This document shows, one piece after another, positions 1 through 12,281 of a stretch of 64,000 nucleotides of DNA (position 1 is its first letter; the number at the start of each line of letters is the position of its first letter). Made by a program: the position numbers and the translations under genes. The stretch lies in assembly GCA_003952965.2 (NCBI GenBank), contig CM025852.1:16781820-16845819 (forward strand), written 5' to 3'. The notes beneath the pieces were generated by a model, which saw only the letters and a program-made list of their open reading frames with translations, was not told the DNA's origin and searched no databases. Origin of the DNA: Morella rubra (Eukaryota > Streptophyta > Magnoliopsida > Fagales > Myricaceae).

Positions 1-689
1 TGCGCCCTTTAGCCTTACCTCTGGGGCAAAAAATCTGTTTTGAAAATGCTAATGATTTGTAATGTTTATCTATCTTGTGGTTCCATAGACAACGAAACTT
101 ATAGACTTTCTGTTTGTACATCAAGATAATCTATTATCATAAAAACTATATTTTTCTATATTTTACAATAGAATCAACTCTTGATAATTACTTAAGATCA
201 CTTATAAAATATCTTATTATAAAAGAATCTGTTATTCTATCTTGGCTTTTGATAGTTTACATTTCAGCATGTCTACTGACTGGGTACTTATCCAATATTT
301 CACTCAGATGAAATAAAGATCTGCATGACCATTAATTGACCGAAATTTAATCATATGGCATCCTTCTGTTTTTATGATCTAAATGCAACACCGTTTAAAG
401 AACCCCATTTCAAGAGGCATCAGTAGCAAATTCTAGATTGTGTGACCCATGACCATAATTTACGTGAAGCTTGATGTAATACCAGAGAGAGGAATGCCCA
501 ATATGCACGATGGAAATGAATATACTTATAGAACAAATTGAGCAAATAATTCTCGATCACTAGTGTTTCATTAAAAACTTACAGCTTATTAGATCTTCAT
601 ATGATTATCCATATTATAATCTTCAGATTAAAATATTATCCGAACTCCAGAGAGGAGGATTCTTCTGAAGACTATCAAAAAGAGGTTTA
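1..689. other. AT-rich spacer, no gene seen
   Basis: No open frame here has a recognisable product; the longest plus-strand frame (114-311) is a 65-codon low-complexity translation rich in I, Y and L, typical of AT-rich noise. The right side abuts the caulimovirid fossil, so part of this stretch could be older, unrecognisable pieces of the same insertion, but I cannot show that. Confidence 0.5.
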
Positions 690-1910
690 CATTAATGTCA
701 GGGATTTTGATAAAATTCAGCAATGTAATTTAAGGAACCTAAGAACCTTTGAAGCTGGGTTTTATCAAGAATGACATCAGGAAACTTGTCAGCAAATTGA
801 ATAGCTCTATCAATTGGCTGAATTTGACCTTGATAAATATTAAAACCTAAAAATCTAACTTTGGTTTGGAATAGTTTGATCTTAGGGGCTGAGACCACTA
901 AGCCGTTTTTTTTTTACTATATGGAGAAATTTGTTGAGATGTTTCCAATGTTCTTCCATGGACCTGGAGAAGACTAAAACATCATCAATGTAGACTGTGG
1001 TAAAATGACTATAAGGGTTAAAAATCTCGATCATGATGATATCTGGAATCTCACTTGGTGCATTCTTCAAACCAGAAGGACATTACATTTCATTCGTAAA
1101 GGGCATTCTTCAGAAACATATGGGGGTATAATACCAATGCTGAAGTTGTTGTTTTTGTAATCCTTGTCTGTCTGATATGAGTTGAATTTGATAGAATCCA
1201 CTTTTCATATCAAATTTACTGAACACAGTAGCGTTAGAGAGACAGCTGATGAGATACCTTTTGTCAGGAATCGGATACCTAATCCATTGAAGGACCTCGT
1301 TCAATGGTTTGCAGTGAATGACCATACGAGGAGTTCCTCGCTCAATTTCAGCATTTTTATTCACATAAAAAGCTGCACAAGACCAAGGAGATTTACTTGG
1401 ACGGATGAGTCCTTTATTTAGGAGTTCATGGATCTCCTTTTTGCAAAATTCCATGACTTTTTGATTCATCTGGATGGGACGAGCTTTTGTGGGAATATTT
1501 TTCTCATTAAACTCGGGAATGTATGGAAGCTTTACTATGTGTTGCTTTCGATGCCAGAAAGCATTAGGAACATCTGAACAGACTTGTTGTTTAAATTTAC
1601 TTTGGAATGACTTAATCTGAGCTTGGGGCGATTGGCTTAAGAGCTGATCTTCAACTCTTTTGAACTTGATTTCTTCCTTAAGGAAATCAAGTTGCTGGGT
1701 TTACTAATGATGAAATTGAGAGTTTTACTATGAATGCTTCTTGTAACATGGTAAGTTCTCTAGGCCAGGGAGGACTAATGAATTCAAAAGTAACATCCTG
1801 ACCAAATATGTTGGTTGTAAGACCTTCGCTACTTATGATGAAAGGATACAATAAACAAATAAAAGGAGTACCTAAGATGACTTTCTGGTCGGGCATATTT
1901 TTTACTAAAA
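690..1910 (-). mobile_element. Endogenous caulimovirid (pararetrovirus) fossil: protease end and reverse transcriptase
   Basis: Minus-strand frames read, in viral order, a retropepsin C-terminal segment containing ILGTPFI, a linker with the IPTKARPIQMN signature, and a reverse transcriptase with KGLIRPSKSPWSCAAFYV, FSKFDMKSGFYQIQL and YIDDVLVFS, ending in the FLGSLNYIAEF region at the RT/RNase H border. This order and wording are typical of plant Caulimoviridae polyproteins (florendovirus or petuvirus side) rather than Gypsy elements. No movement protein, coat protein or terminal repeat was found. The piece is broken, with several interruptions, and is clearly an old, non-functional fragment. 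The exact genus is uncertain. Confidence 0.8.
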
Positions 1911-2569
1911 CGAAGGGTGAATTGAAGCAGACATTTTTTTTACAGACGTATGCTTTAGTTAACTTGTAATATATATATATAATTGTTAATTACGATTTTT
2001 ACTGGCCAACTTAAAAATTGGTGGGATCATTACTTATCCCAAACTGACAAAAATTCAATTACTTTGCCATTAAGATAGATACTAATGTCTAATGGTGCTT
2101 CAATTTTGCATAATGGTCAACCCATATATATATATATATAATATGAAAAGTCAGGTTGCAAAACTTTACACTTTTGAAAAAGCAGTGGGATATATATATG
2201 CTCAGTGGGTCACTAATATGTAGCGAGTGGAGGTTCCTATGGTCACGCTCAGAGAGAGTTGGTTACATTAGCTGCCCCCTTCTACTATTTTTTTCTTAGC
2301 AAAAGAAAGAGTCATTAATAATTAACTAGTGCGTAACTCCATCATATCTTTGAAGGGAAAAAAAAACTTAAGGCATTAATATGATATAATATTATATGTT
2401 TAATTTTCATATTAGATGCTTGTTAGGTAAATTTTGACTTTATAATAATTTTAAGAGACTTCAGAGAGTAACATTAATTTTTCCATTAATATTCTTTCAA
2501 AAATTCCTTCTAATTTTAAAAATCAATATTTTCAGCCCCGACAAAATATTTCTTCTAATTTCATTCGTG
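1911..2569. other. AT-rich spacer with short TA microsatellites
   Basis: Contains short (TA)n runs near 1969-1981 and 2126-2141 and otherwise featureless AT-rich sequence. No coding frame or structured element was recognised. The first part may be a decayed extension of the caulimovirid fragment. Confidence 0.45.
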
Positions 2570-2782
2570 CATGTATTGATTATTTTTTGCCCAAAACATA
2601 GATCGACTTCCTAAAAGTCATTGTGGATGACTCTTCTTACTCGATAGTTCCTGCATATAATGATTATTCTTTACCCAAAACATGGATCGACTTCCTAAAA
2701 GTCATTGTGGAGGAATCTTCTTTCCCGGTAGTTATTGCATGTAATGATTATTCTTTACCCGCTAAAAAAAAAAAAAAAAGAT

Positions 2783-2827
<45 letters not shown>

Positions 2828-2935
2828 GAATCTACTTTATCCAATAGTTCTTGCATGTAATGATTATCTCCGCCCAAAACATGCATGCATGGACTCTTAA
2901 AAGTCATTGCGGAGGAATCAGCTTCTTCTTGGAAA
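2570..2935. repeat. 84-bp tandem repeat, about 4 copies, interrupted by poly(A)/poly(T)
   Basis: Four units start near 2570, 2654, 2738 and 2854, each opening with a CAT.TA.TGATTAT motif followed by a CCCAAAACAT..ATCGACTTCCTAAAAGTCATTG core and closing with a TAGTT.(C/T)TGCAT segment. The first two intervals are exactly 84 bp. The third unit has its core replaced by about 16 A, a short GATTA spacer and more than 40 T, so A and T runs face each other and could fold as a hairpin. The fourth unit keeps most of the core. This is a small minisatellite of unknown origin; no coding role is suggested. Confidence 0.85.
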
Positions 2936-3269
2936 TTACGGCAAGACTATTAAAACCTTATCTTCAACTATGAATGAGGATGGATGTTTTTGTGGTCTGA
3001 TACGTACGTTCTTTTTGCGTTGTGAAATCAGCTTATCGATGCTTCATTTTAATTCAGTCCATTAGTTTGTGCTTGACTAAACAGCGAACTGCATGTAGCG
3101 TGGTCCTGACGCAAGTGTATCTCTCGGTAATCTTACTTACCTGATTTGTCTGGAAGAAATTATATATATATGTAATAATTATTAAATACAGTAAAACCTA
3201 CATTATATACGGTTTCATACTGATAATATTAAATAAAGTGAGACAATATTCTTTATTTGTGTCTCTCCA
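2936..3269. other. Spacer left of the Copia element
   Basis: Unique AT-rich sequence with one short TA run near 3162. Nothing else was recognised. It directly abuts the left LTR. Confidence 0.4.
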
Positions 3270-3688
3270 TGTAAGAAAACGTAAAACCAGAGAAGAGAGA
3301 ATAGAGCAGAGGCAAAGTTGAGGGAGAAAAATTGTCTCCGTTGTATTGAATCAAGCAAATTACAAAAAGGAGATATATACACTTGCCAAAGAATGCAAAA
3401 CGAAAAAGCTGTAAACAAAGATTCTAACAGAAATCCTCTGACGACCACTACAATAGACAAAGCAAAGGAGAGGCTCGGCCATGTGCACAGAGGAGAGAGA
3501 ATGGCAATCGTAACAAACTCCAGCTCATAAGACTAGCTGTGAATCTGACTAAGCATTTATGTATCCACATCAGCATAAAAGGCTCTATGACATGTGCTGC
3601 AATACCAGCTTTTCCTTCGAGTCATCCTTCTTCATCTTCAGCTCATCAGATGACTCTACAGCAGATTCAACTTCAACTTGCTGTAATA
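3270..3688 (-). repeat. 3' LTR of the Copia element
   Basis: This 419-bp copy matches the 8379-8798 copy along its whole length with about five substitutions and one single-base length difference. It lies downstream of the polypurine tract in element orientation and therefore is the 3' LTR. Confidence 0.95.
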
Positions 3689-3698
3689 CCCCCCCACA
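3689..3698 (-). other. Polypurine tract of the Copia element
   Basis: Directly inside the 3' LTR the minus strand reads TTGTGGGGGGG, the expected position and base make-up of a plus-strand primer. Confidence 0.75.
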
Positions 3699-6600
3699 AG
3701 ATGGAGAATAGAGATTAACTATTCCCATCTTGGATAGATGACCAGATAGCACATAAGAAGGAAGAGCCTTCGTAAAAATATCGGCAAGTTGAGCAGAAGA
3801 AACAATGTGGGCAGTGCGAATTAAACCAGCTTGAATGAGATCACGAATGAGATGACAATCAAGCTCAATATGTTTCGTGCGCTCATGAAACACCGGATTG
3901 GCAGCAATATGAAGAGCGACTTGATTGTCACAATACAAAAGGGCAGCTTGCGGATGAGGGATACAAAGGCTTGGAGAAGATAACGAAGCCAAGTGATTTC
4001 AGTACAAGTAGTAGCCATAGCACGATACTCAGCCTCCGCTGAGGAAAGTGAAACCACAGTCTGCCTCTTGGATTTCCAGGAAATCAAAGAAGAACCCAAG
4101 AAGACACAGTAACCAGTCACCGATCGACGAGAATCTGGACATGATCCCCAATCCGAGTCACAGTATGCACGGAGAGCTAAACTGGAAGAACAAGAGAAGA
4201 ACAAACCCTGACCAGGAGCTGCTCTGATGTAACGCAAGACCTTATGAGCAGCAGCCAAATGAATGTCAGTAGGACAATCCATGAATTGACTGAGAATGTG
4301 AATACTGTAACTGAGATCCGGCCGAGTAATGGTTAAATAGAGGAGGCGACCAATGAGTCGGCGGTAAGGGGTAGGATCTGAAAGTGGAACACCAGAATCC
4401 TTGCTGAGATGCAGATTTTGATCCATGGGAAGTGTCAAAGGTCTGCACCCAAGTGTCCCGGAATCTGCAAGCACATCCAGTGCATTTTTCTTGACAAATA
4501 TGGATACCCTTGGCAGTACGAGCTACCTCAATTCCAAGGAAATACTGGAGACTACCAAGATCCTTAAGTTTAAACTGAGAATGCAGAAAAGTTGTAAAAT
4601 CAGAGACAAAAGCGGGAGAATTACTAGCCACAATCACATCATCCAAATAGACGAGTAATGCCAAGAATGTGTCTCCAGAATGCTTAGTAAAAAGGCTATA
4701 ATCAGCCTTGGATTGTGTAAAACCGAAAGCAATGAGAGCTGAGGAGAACTTGGCATACCACTGCCTAGAGGCTTGCTTAAGCCCATACAAACTCTTCAAC
4801 AGCTTGCAAACTTGGTGAGGACCACCCCGTGTATAACCAGGAGGCTTGTGCATGTAAATTTCCTCCTCCAAGTCGCCATGGTGAAAGGCGTTATTGACAT
4901 CAAATTGCTGCAAAATCCAACCATGAATGGCAGTAAGAGACAAGAGAACTTTAACGGTAACCATCTTAGCCACCGGGGAAAAAGTCTCATGAAAATCAAC
5001 GCCTTCTTGTTGAGTGTACCCTTTGGCAACTAAACGTGCCTTGTGTCTCTCCAAAGATCCATCTGAATTATATTTCAATTTATAGACATAACGACAGCCA
5101 ATAGCTTGCTTTCCTGGAGGGAGATCTGTAACTTCCCAAGTATTGTTAGACTCCAAGGCCAATAATTCTAAATCCATAGCTTTGCACCAATATGGGTCCT
5201 TAGAAGCTTGGGTGTAGGAAGTAGGTTCGGTGTGAGTGGTAATAATAGAAGAAAAAGCTTTGAAATCATAAGAGAATCTATGATAAGAGAGGGATGCTGA
5301 CAAAGGGAAAGCAGTACCTGAAGAGGAAGGAAAAATCTTGGAACCCGATGGAGGTGGTGAAGTAGACACGGCTTGCTGGCAGTGATAGTCTCTAAGAAAT
5401 TGTGGAGCTGTCCTGATACGAGTGGATCTGCGAAGAGGCAAGGGTGAAGGACTAGAGATAGGTGTAGGAGTGGAACAAGAGGGAATGGCAGGAGAAGATG
5501 AAATGAGTGGAGAAGAGTCTGTGGGAACCGGAGAGGTAGAAAGAGGTGGAGAAGGTTCTGTGAGATTAGAAGGAGGTGGAAGGTGAGATGAAGTGTCAAA
5601 AGGAAAAGGTTCAAAAGAGGTGTAGGAGGGAAAATAAGGAGAAATAGGATTAATATTGAGAGGTTCCGAAGGTGGCAGGTCAAGGAAAGGAAAAACAGAC
5701 TCATGAAAAAGAACATTCCTAGAGATAAAAACTGCATCAGTGTCAAGGTTCAAGAGCTTGTAACCTTTGACACCAAAGGGGTAGCCTAAGAAGACACAAC
5801 GTTGACTACGGGGTGCAAATTTAGGTCTGCCATGAGAAAGGGTAGAAGCAAAATAGAGACATCCTAACACCTGCAAATGAGTATATTTAGGCTTGCGTTT
5901 GAAAAGAATTTCAAAAGGAGTTTTATTGTGGAGTAAGGGTGTGGGAGTTCTGTTAATAAGATAGACTGCAGTGAGCACGCAGTCATTCCAAAACTTGAGA
6001 GGGATATGAGCTTGGAAGCGTAAAGCACGGGCGACATTGAGAATATGTTGGTGCTTGCGTTCTACCACTCCATTTTGTTGTGGAGTTTCAACGCAAGAGG
6101 TTTGATGAATAATGCCTTTGTTATGAAAGAAATTGGTCATGTGGAATTCGAGTCCATTATCACTACGCAAGGTTTTAATTCTAGTATTAAATTGACATTC
6201 CACCATATTGGAAAAAGACTCAAAGACAAACCCGAGTATCAGATTTTGCCTTGAGAAGATATAACCAAGTACAACGGGAATAATCATCTACAATTGTCAA
6301 AAAATACCTAGAATCATCATACGCGGTAGTGGACATTGGACCCCAAATGTCACAGTGAACAAGTTCAAAAACTGAGGTGGTTGTGTGAGTGTGAACGGGA
6401 AAGGGCAGCTTGTGTTGTTTAGACAAAGGACAAATAGAACAGGGCACTTCATTGGAATTAAAAGAAGCATCTGTTACAATAGTCAGTAATAAGTTTCATT
6501 CTATAAGAGACATGTAATACAGTTTCTATTCTGAAGAATGCACCCTGCCGCAAGTGAGACACTGTGGTCCAAGACGAAAGGTAAACAAGAGTCAGATCAA

Positions 6601-8360
6601 GCCACATGAATCTTTTGGATAGTAAATTGAATGCAAAGGCAGGAACTAAGGGTGAGTAATTGGACAGCCAATATACTGCACTGGGAACCATTTGGCAGTT
6701 TCACAGAAGAAACCTTAGCAGATTTTGAAGAGGATGATAATTTGTTGGATAAAGCTGAAGGAGAAACTGCACCCTGCCGCAAGTGATAGCCTGTGTTACC
6801 CCATCGTGGTCCCACGAAAGGTCCTGTAAGAAGTATTCAAGCAACAAACATGAGTTTCAGCGAGTCTTTTGACAGATAGAAAATTGAATGCAAAGGCAGG
6901 AACACAAAGGACATCTTGAAGGGTGAGTGTTTCAGTCAATTGGACAGAGCCAATATACTGCACTGGGACCTCCGCACCATTTGGCAGTTTCACAGTGTAA
7001 GAAACCTTAGATGGTGCCCAGGTGAACAAGGAAGGACAACAGATCATGTGATCTGTCGCCCCTGTATCAATCACCCAAGGAATAGTGGCTGGTGCATTTT
7101 CAGCATTGAAAGAGATAGAAGAACACATGCTGATACCGGTCATCTTAGCTGCATTTGTGGTACTGGTAGCCGATTTTGGTGAAAGCTGCACTTGGTTAAC
7201 CGAATGAGTAACAGTAGGTGTAACTTTCGGCTGTAGCAGATTCAACAACTGCTGATATTGACCCTTGGTGAGGGACATTTTGTCTTCCATATCTTCATCA
7301 AAATCACCCATGGCAGCAGTAACATTGGCAGCAACTTTCTTGTTCCCAGGATGCAATTTATGTCCCCGTGGGTACCCATGCAACTTATAGCACTTCTCTT
7401 GTATATGTCCAACCATATGACAGTGAGTGCAGGTTGGTGGTGTAGCATTTCCCACCTTGAAACAGTTCTCCAAAACATGCCCTGTGATGCGACAATGAGT
7501 GCAATATGGTCTGTTTGGCTTAGAATTATAATTCTGTTTGAATCCCACTTTCGAATCAACAAAAGGTCGTCGAGTAAAGAATGCCATGGATTCAGTCGAT
7601 GGGACACTCGAAGTCATTTTATGATGCATTTCTTGTTGTTGGATCATAGAAAAAATGCGATTGACAGGGGGCAATGGTTCTAAAAGCATTATTTGATCTC
7701 TAATGTTAGCATAAGTGTCGCTTAAACCCATTAGAAATTGAATCACAGAGTCCCTCTGATGTCTATCAATTAGCAACTTCAATTTACCACAATTGCAATC
7801 GGGCAAATGATCATAAATAGCAAGTTCATCCCACAATACCTTGAGTTTACCATAATAAACACTGACTAAATCATTTTCCTGCATTAACCCAGCAAGTGCC
7901 TTCTTCAATTGGAAGATGCGTGGGCCATTTTGCTGGGTATATCGGTCTTGCAATTCCTACCACAGCTCTCGTGCATCATCAACAAAAGCAAGGCTGGTCT
8001 TCACGGTAGTACTGACTGAATTCTGAATCCATGAGACAACTAAATCATTATATCTCTCCCATGTAGCGTATAATGGGTCTTCAAAACTATCCGGCTTCAA
8101 GAAATCTCCATTCACAAAACCCAGCTTGTTCTTGGCCCTTAATGCTCTTCGCATAGATCTAGACCAAGACAAGTAATTATCACTAGTCAATAAGTCAGCT
8201 ACCAAAACAGTAGCAGGATTATCCCCATTATCTAGTCTATAGGGATTAGAAAGGTCATTGAAGTTTAGGAAAGGTGAAAGAGGTTCACGGTTTCTGATAA
8301 TGGGATTTACAACATGAGGTTCATTTTGTGGAGGAACGGAATCGTCTGCCATGGTTGCTC

Positions 8361-8378
8361 AACCTGGCTCTGATACCA
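8361..8378 (-). other. tRNA-Met primer-binding site of the Copia element
   Basis: On the minus strand the sequence abutting the 5' LTR is TGGTATCAGAGCCAGGTT, the classic plant Copia primer-binding site complementary to the 3' end of initiator tRNA-Met. Confidence 0.92.
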
Positions 8379-8798
8379 TGTAAGAAAACGTAAAACCAGA
8401 GAAGAGAGAATAGAGCAGAGGCAGAGTTGAGGGAGAAAAATTGTCTCCGTTGTATTGAATCAAGCAAATTACAAAAAGGAGATATATACACTTGCCAAAG
8501 AATGCAAAACGAAAAAGCTGTAAACAAAGATTCTAACAGAAATCCTCTGACGACCACTACAATAGACAGAGCAAAGGAGAGGCTCGGCCATGTGCACAGA
8601 GGAGAGAGAATAGCAATCATAACAAACTCCAGCTCATAAGACTAGCTGTGAATCTGACGAAGCATTTATGTATCCACATCAGCATAAAAGGCTCTATGAC
8701 ATGTGCTGCAATACCAGCTTTTCCTTCGAGTCATCCTTCTTCATCTTCAGCTCATCAGATGACTCTACAGCAGATTCTAACTTCAACTTGCTGTAATA
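8379..8798 (-). repeat. 5' LTR of the Copia element
   Basis: This 420-bp copy abuts the primer-binding site, so it is the 5' LTR. Near identity with the other copy indicates a recent insertion. The five bases outside the two LTRs do not match each other. Confidence 0.95.
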
Positions 8799-9009
8799 GA
8801 GTCGACTGTGAAATGGTAGAAGAAATAGCCTCGTGAATTTCATGCTGCTGTTCGTCCAACCAGCGTTTTGTGGGGACTGTGATGATAGGCCCGTGAGGCC
8901 AAACCCAATCAATTAGGCTAGCTGTTACATGGGTATTAGCTGGCCCAAAAAGTAAACGAAAATGTGAGAACTAGCCCATGAGATAACCTACTTGACATCC
9001 TCCATCTTC

Positions 9010-9295
9010 TAAGAAACAAAAACTGCATGCAGTAGCTAAGCTTTTTCCGTGTAACATAGTTTTCTTCTCTCTCTTTTTTATTATTATTATTATTATTATG
9101 AGGAACCTGTTCAAGGTAGAGCCTGTCGGGCTGACTCCTATTTGATAAAACCCGGGTGATTGGGGCGCTTCCAACCCTCAGTTTATATTCGAGTTTGATC
9201 CAGACTAGTTTAAGCCTATCACCAAGTGATTGCCTAAGCTGAGACCAGCTGGACTGTCCGGCAGGGGCCTTCTCTCCTTCATTAAGAAACAAAAA
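9010..9295 (-). repeat. Possible small non-LTR retrotransposon (SINE-like) with (TAA)n tract
   Basis: A 13-bp direct repeat, TAAGAAACAAAAA, occurs at 9010-9022 and 9283-9295. Between the copies the minus strand holds about 180 bp of non-repetitive, moderately GC sequence that ends in a (TAA)7 tract (plus-strand TTA run, 9078-9099). A simple-repeat 3' tail and flanking direct repeat are what small non-LTR elements leave. However, about 55 bp separate the (TAA)n tract from the left repeat copy, and I cannot identify clear A and B boxes of an RNA polymerase III promoter, so this is tentative. Confidence 0.35.
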
Positions 9296-12281
9296 AGTCA
9301 AAAAAACACCTGCATATTTTATGCAGAACCCCGCTATTCTTCCAGACTTCCATTACTCGTTTAGGAGCTGTGGCAACGTGGTGAAGACCTGAATCTAAGT
9401 CCCCCTAGAATGCGATCAAAATCTGCAACTTTTGATTGTCGGGCACTATGTCCAATATCGAACTAGATTGTCTAGATATCTCGTAACGTGGAAAAAGAAA
9501 CATAAACTATTGAACACAACTCCCATGAGGCAGATTTTCAAACAATATACTGGCAACCGCGTACCATGCCATACATGATATATTGAATTTCACTCTTGGC
9601 TCCCACGCAAGTCTAGAGTCTGACTTTATATGCAAAGAAAGAAAGAAAAACATTTGCACATGATTTGAATAGGGCTCGTGGAATTTGGAAAAGCAAAAAC
9701 AAAAAATTAATACCCTTCACGCGAGAAATGGTCAAACTTCCTCGATTCCAGTCCACAGCAAATCCAATCCAAATTGTAAATAAAGTCGGCAAATGAGCTG
9801 CCATCTGGAGTACTCCAAGTCGGTCGAAATTAACTCGCATTATATTATTCGTATTATATGTGCAAGCTGGTCACCGCTCAAATAAATAAATAGATATATC
9901 TGCATGCAGTAGATAAGGGAACATCGGAGCCTAGCTAGCTAGGAGTTAATTTTTCCAAATACGATTATTAGCTGGGGTGCTTCAGAATATCATTAGCTAG
10001 CTGGAGTTTACGTCAACTCTTGATTTGATTAGAAAACTACTTAAAGACCGTACAACATACCCCATGTGACGGAGAAGTCTTAAAACCAAATCCCGTAGAC
10101 TGATGAAACTTTCAACCCGGCAATCTTATACATGCAGTACTGTTTACTTTGCGAGAAAGGGAGAAAGAAAAGAAAGGATTACAAGAAATGTAGAGCTATG
10201 TCAATCCTGAGTGTTCACTAATTTCCAGTTTTGGAGTTCTTGAGATTTGGATTTCCCCCGAAACTGTAAATCTACACACGTCTCTAAGCTAATGCTTCCA
10301 CCTCAAATATGTGCTTTCATTTTGTTTCCCTATCTGGATATCTTTATTCTTCTTCTTCCCCGCGAATTATGTATGAGTATGACCCAGATGATCATATTTC
10401 TTTCCTTCTTTCTTTTTTTTTCATTTGGTCGTAGTAAACTTTCCAAAAGTGGTTCGTCCAGTACTTTTCTGAGGAAGAGTAAATGTGCAGAAGACTGCAC
10501 AATAAAACAGATACCAAACACTGGCGCCCCGTCAATAATAGTTTGGAAATTTGTGGATACCACGACCAAATGCTTCAAAAGACGCAAATAGGGCACAGTA
10601 AAGAAGGTTAGAAATAGCCAAAATGTTGAAAAAATAGGGACGCTATGCCTATCTTTTGGCTGGCTGATGTGGCTGAGGATAAACAGGTACAGTGAAAAAG
10701 ACAAGTAGGCAGCTGCAGCCATACTTAGGTTGAAACCTTCCTTGTACTGATCAAATCTTCCAAACTATTTTTGTAAATCCAATTGACAAGTGACTCACCT
10801 GTGCGCATGCATTCATTTGGACCCACACGCAACAAATAGTCAGCCACAAGATATTAATTTCAGATTAATCGTCTTTCTAGCCATTTCTGGGCAGCTCATC
10901 CCTTGGCTGAAAGTATGGTAAAATCAATGTGCAAAAAACGTGTGGTTTCGTATTTCGCCATTTGGCCTAATTGATGGACTAGTGTCCAATGGCCTGCATA
11001 AACGTGATATGTGTCTTCTGTGGCTGGGGTTCGAGCTTTAGGGTTCAACTGCAATTAGCTCATGGCTGGAAACATGATGGCATTAACGAGACACATATAC
11101 GTGGCCGGTGGCTTGTTCCTTTACACTACCATTAAAGTCCTGTTAAATTAATTAGTGAATGACCTTACAATTATAATTTAATATTAACCTACTCCTCTTT
11201 CTTTATTCTAAAATCTTGTGGGTTATATATTGCAAATTAGTTAAAATGTCTGAGAATCTGAAATGGTCAAAGGTGACAAACATGCGCTGGAGACCAAGAA
11301 ATAATTATGTCAATTTTGATTTGCAGATCAAGTTGAAAATTGGGGACATTACTTGCATAAGATAAGCACCTTGGAGACTTTTGAACGCCATGAGTTTCCT
11401 GCCATTTCTTAAAAAATATTCTCTGCATTTATCTTAAAACCCTCGTTGTCATTTCGTAAACGCCCCTCTAACCACATAATTAAGAGGCGCCTTGCATCGG
11501 CACCCATGCCGTTGCATTGGCATCCGCCCGCCATCCTATTTGGACCAAATGCAATCAGACTGGAAAACATGGCTCCGAATTCTTAACAAAGAGACAAATA
11601 ATGTGGTTCAACATTAAGATCTGAGCAATAAATTAACCGGTCAAATTTATTTACTGATCTCAACAATTTGTGGTTAAATCAAGCCCCAAAGGTCCAAAAG
11701 GAATGAAAATATCAAACATATTTGTGATGAAACCAGCAGAGTTTCCTCAAGACTCAAAAGCGGTAGGCCGAGCCACCCAAATTAAAGGAGATTCAATGTT
11801 GGCTGCTCGAGCTCTAGACCATCCAATTAAGTCAACATTGGAGAAAAGAGAGGAGGGGGAGAAAGAGGTAAAATCCTTTAGATATGCGTGTAAGATCTCC
11901 TTCGTTCTTGTTGCACAGTGAACTGAGAATAGGCATTAATGAGATGTGCACTGAAATTATCTCACTTCGGAATCATAAAACCTGATCTCGTTTGCAAAAA
12001 GTATAAAAGCTCTTGGGATAGATGAATTTAACATGGTAACAAACAATTCCTGTATATATACAGTATAATTTTAACACGATGAGAAAGCCAGAAAACAAGA
12101 AATCAGCTCCTTGACGATCTGATCGCAATGGGCTAGCTATAGCTTCACATCGGATTCAAAACTTTCCAAATCCTGTTAATCAAGACAACTCCAAGACAAC
12201 CCAAAAAAGAAAGAAAGGAAAAAAAAATTAAGTAATAGAATGATCAAACACCTATTGATGAAAAGAGCCTGTAATTGGTGC
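9296..12281. other. Gene-free spacer downstream of the IDA-like gene
   Basis: No protein family was recognised on either strand. Overlapping frames at 10247-10591 (plus) and 10330-10722 (minus) are both hydrophobic, low-complexity translations without homologues I know. 12000-12280 should contain the 3' UTR of the minus-strand IDA-like gene. Polypurine/polypyrimidine stretches occur near 10150 and 10400. Confidence 0.5.

Larger units (their letters stand above)
3270..8798 (-). mobile_element. Ty1/Copia LTR retrotransposon, nearly full length but broken
   Basis: The element lies on the minus strand between two LTRs of about 420 bp. Parts in order from the right are: primer-binding site complementary to initiator tRNA-Met, Copia gag (about 7.2-8.35 kb) with paired CCHC-type knuckles, protease with WVIDTGATDHM near 7.1 kb, integrase (about 5.7-6.45 kb) with the YKLLNLDTDAVFISRNVLFHE tail block, reverse transcriptase with LARLVAKGYTQ-like and LVYLDDVIVAS motifs, RNase H, then a G-rich polypurine tract. 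The protein order gag-PR-IN-RT-RH defines Copia; the integrase tail suggests the Ale/Retrofit group. It is broken, with roughly half a dozen interruptions and some internal rearrangement in the gag-integrase region. The LTRs differ by about 1%, suggesting insertion roughly half to one million years ago. I could not see a matching target-site duplication. Confidence 0.95.

Noticed and set aside
8936-9301. Minus-strand frame of 121 codons with an asparagine run
   Set aside because: The asparagine run is the translated (TAA)n tract of a probable repeat; no protein family.
10330-10722. Minus-strand frame of 130 codons, hydrophobic
   Set aside because: Overlaps an equally long frame on the other strand, has no recognised domain and lies in AT/CT-rich sequence; not enough to call a gene.
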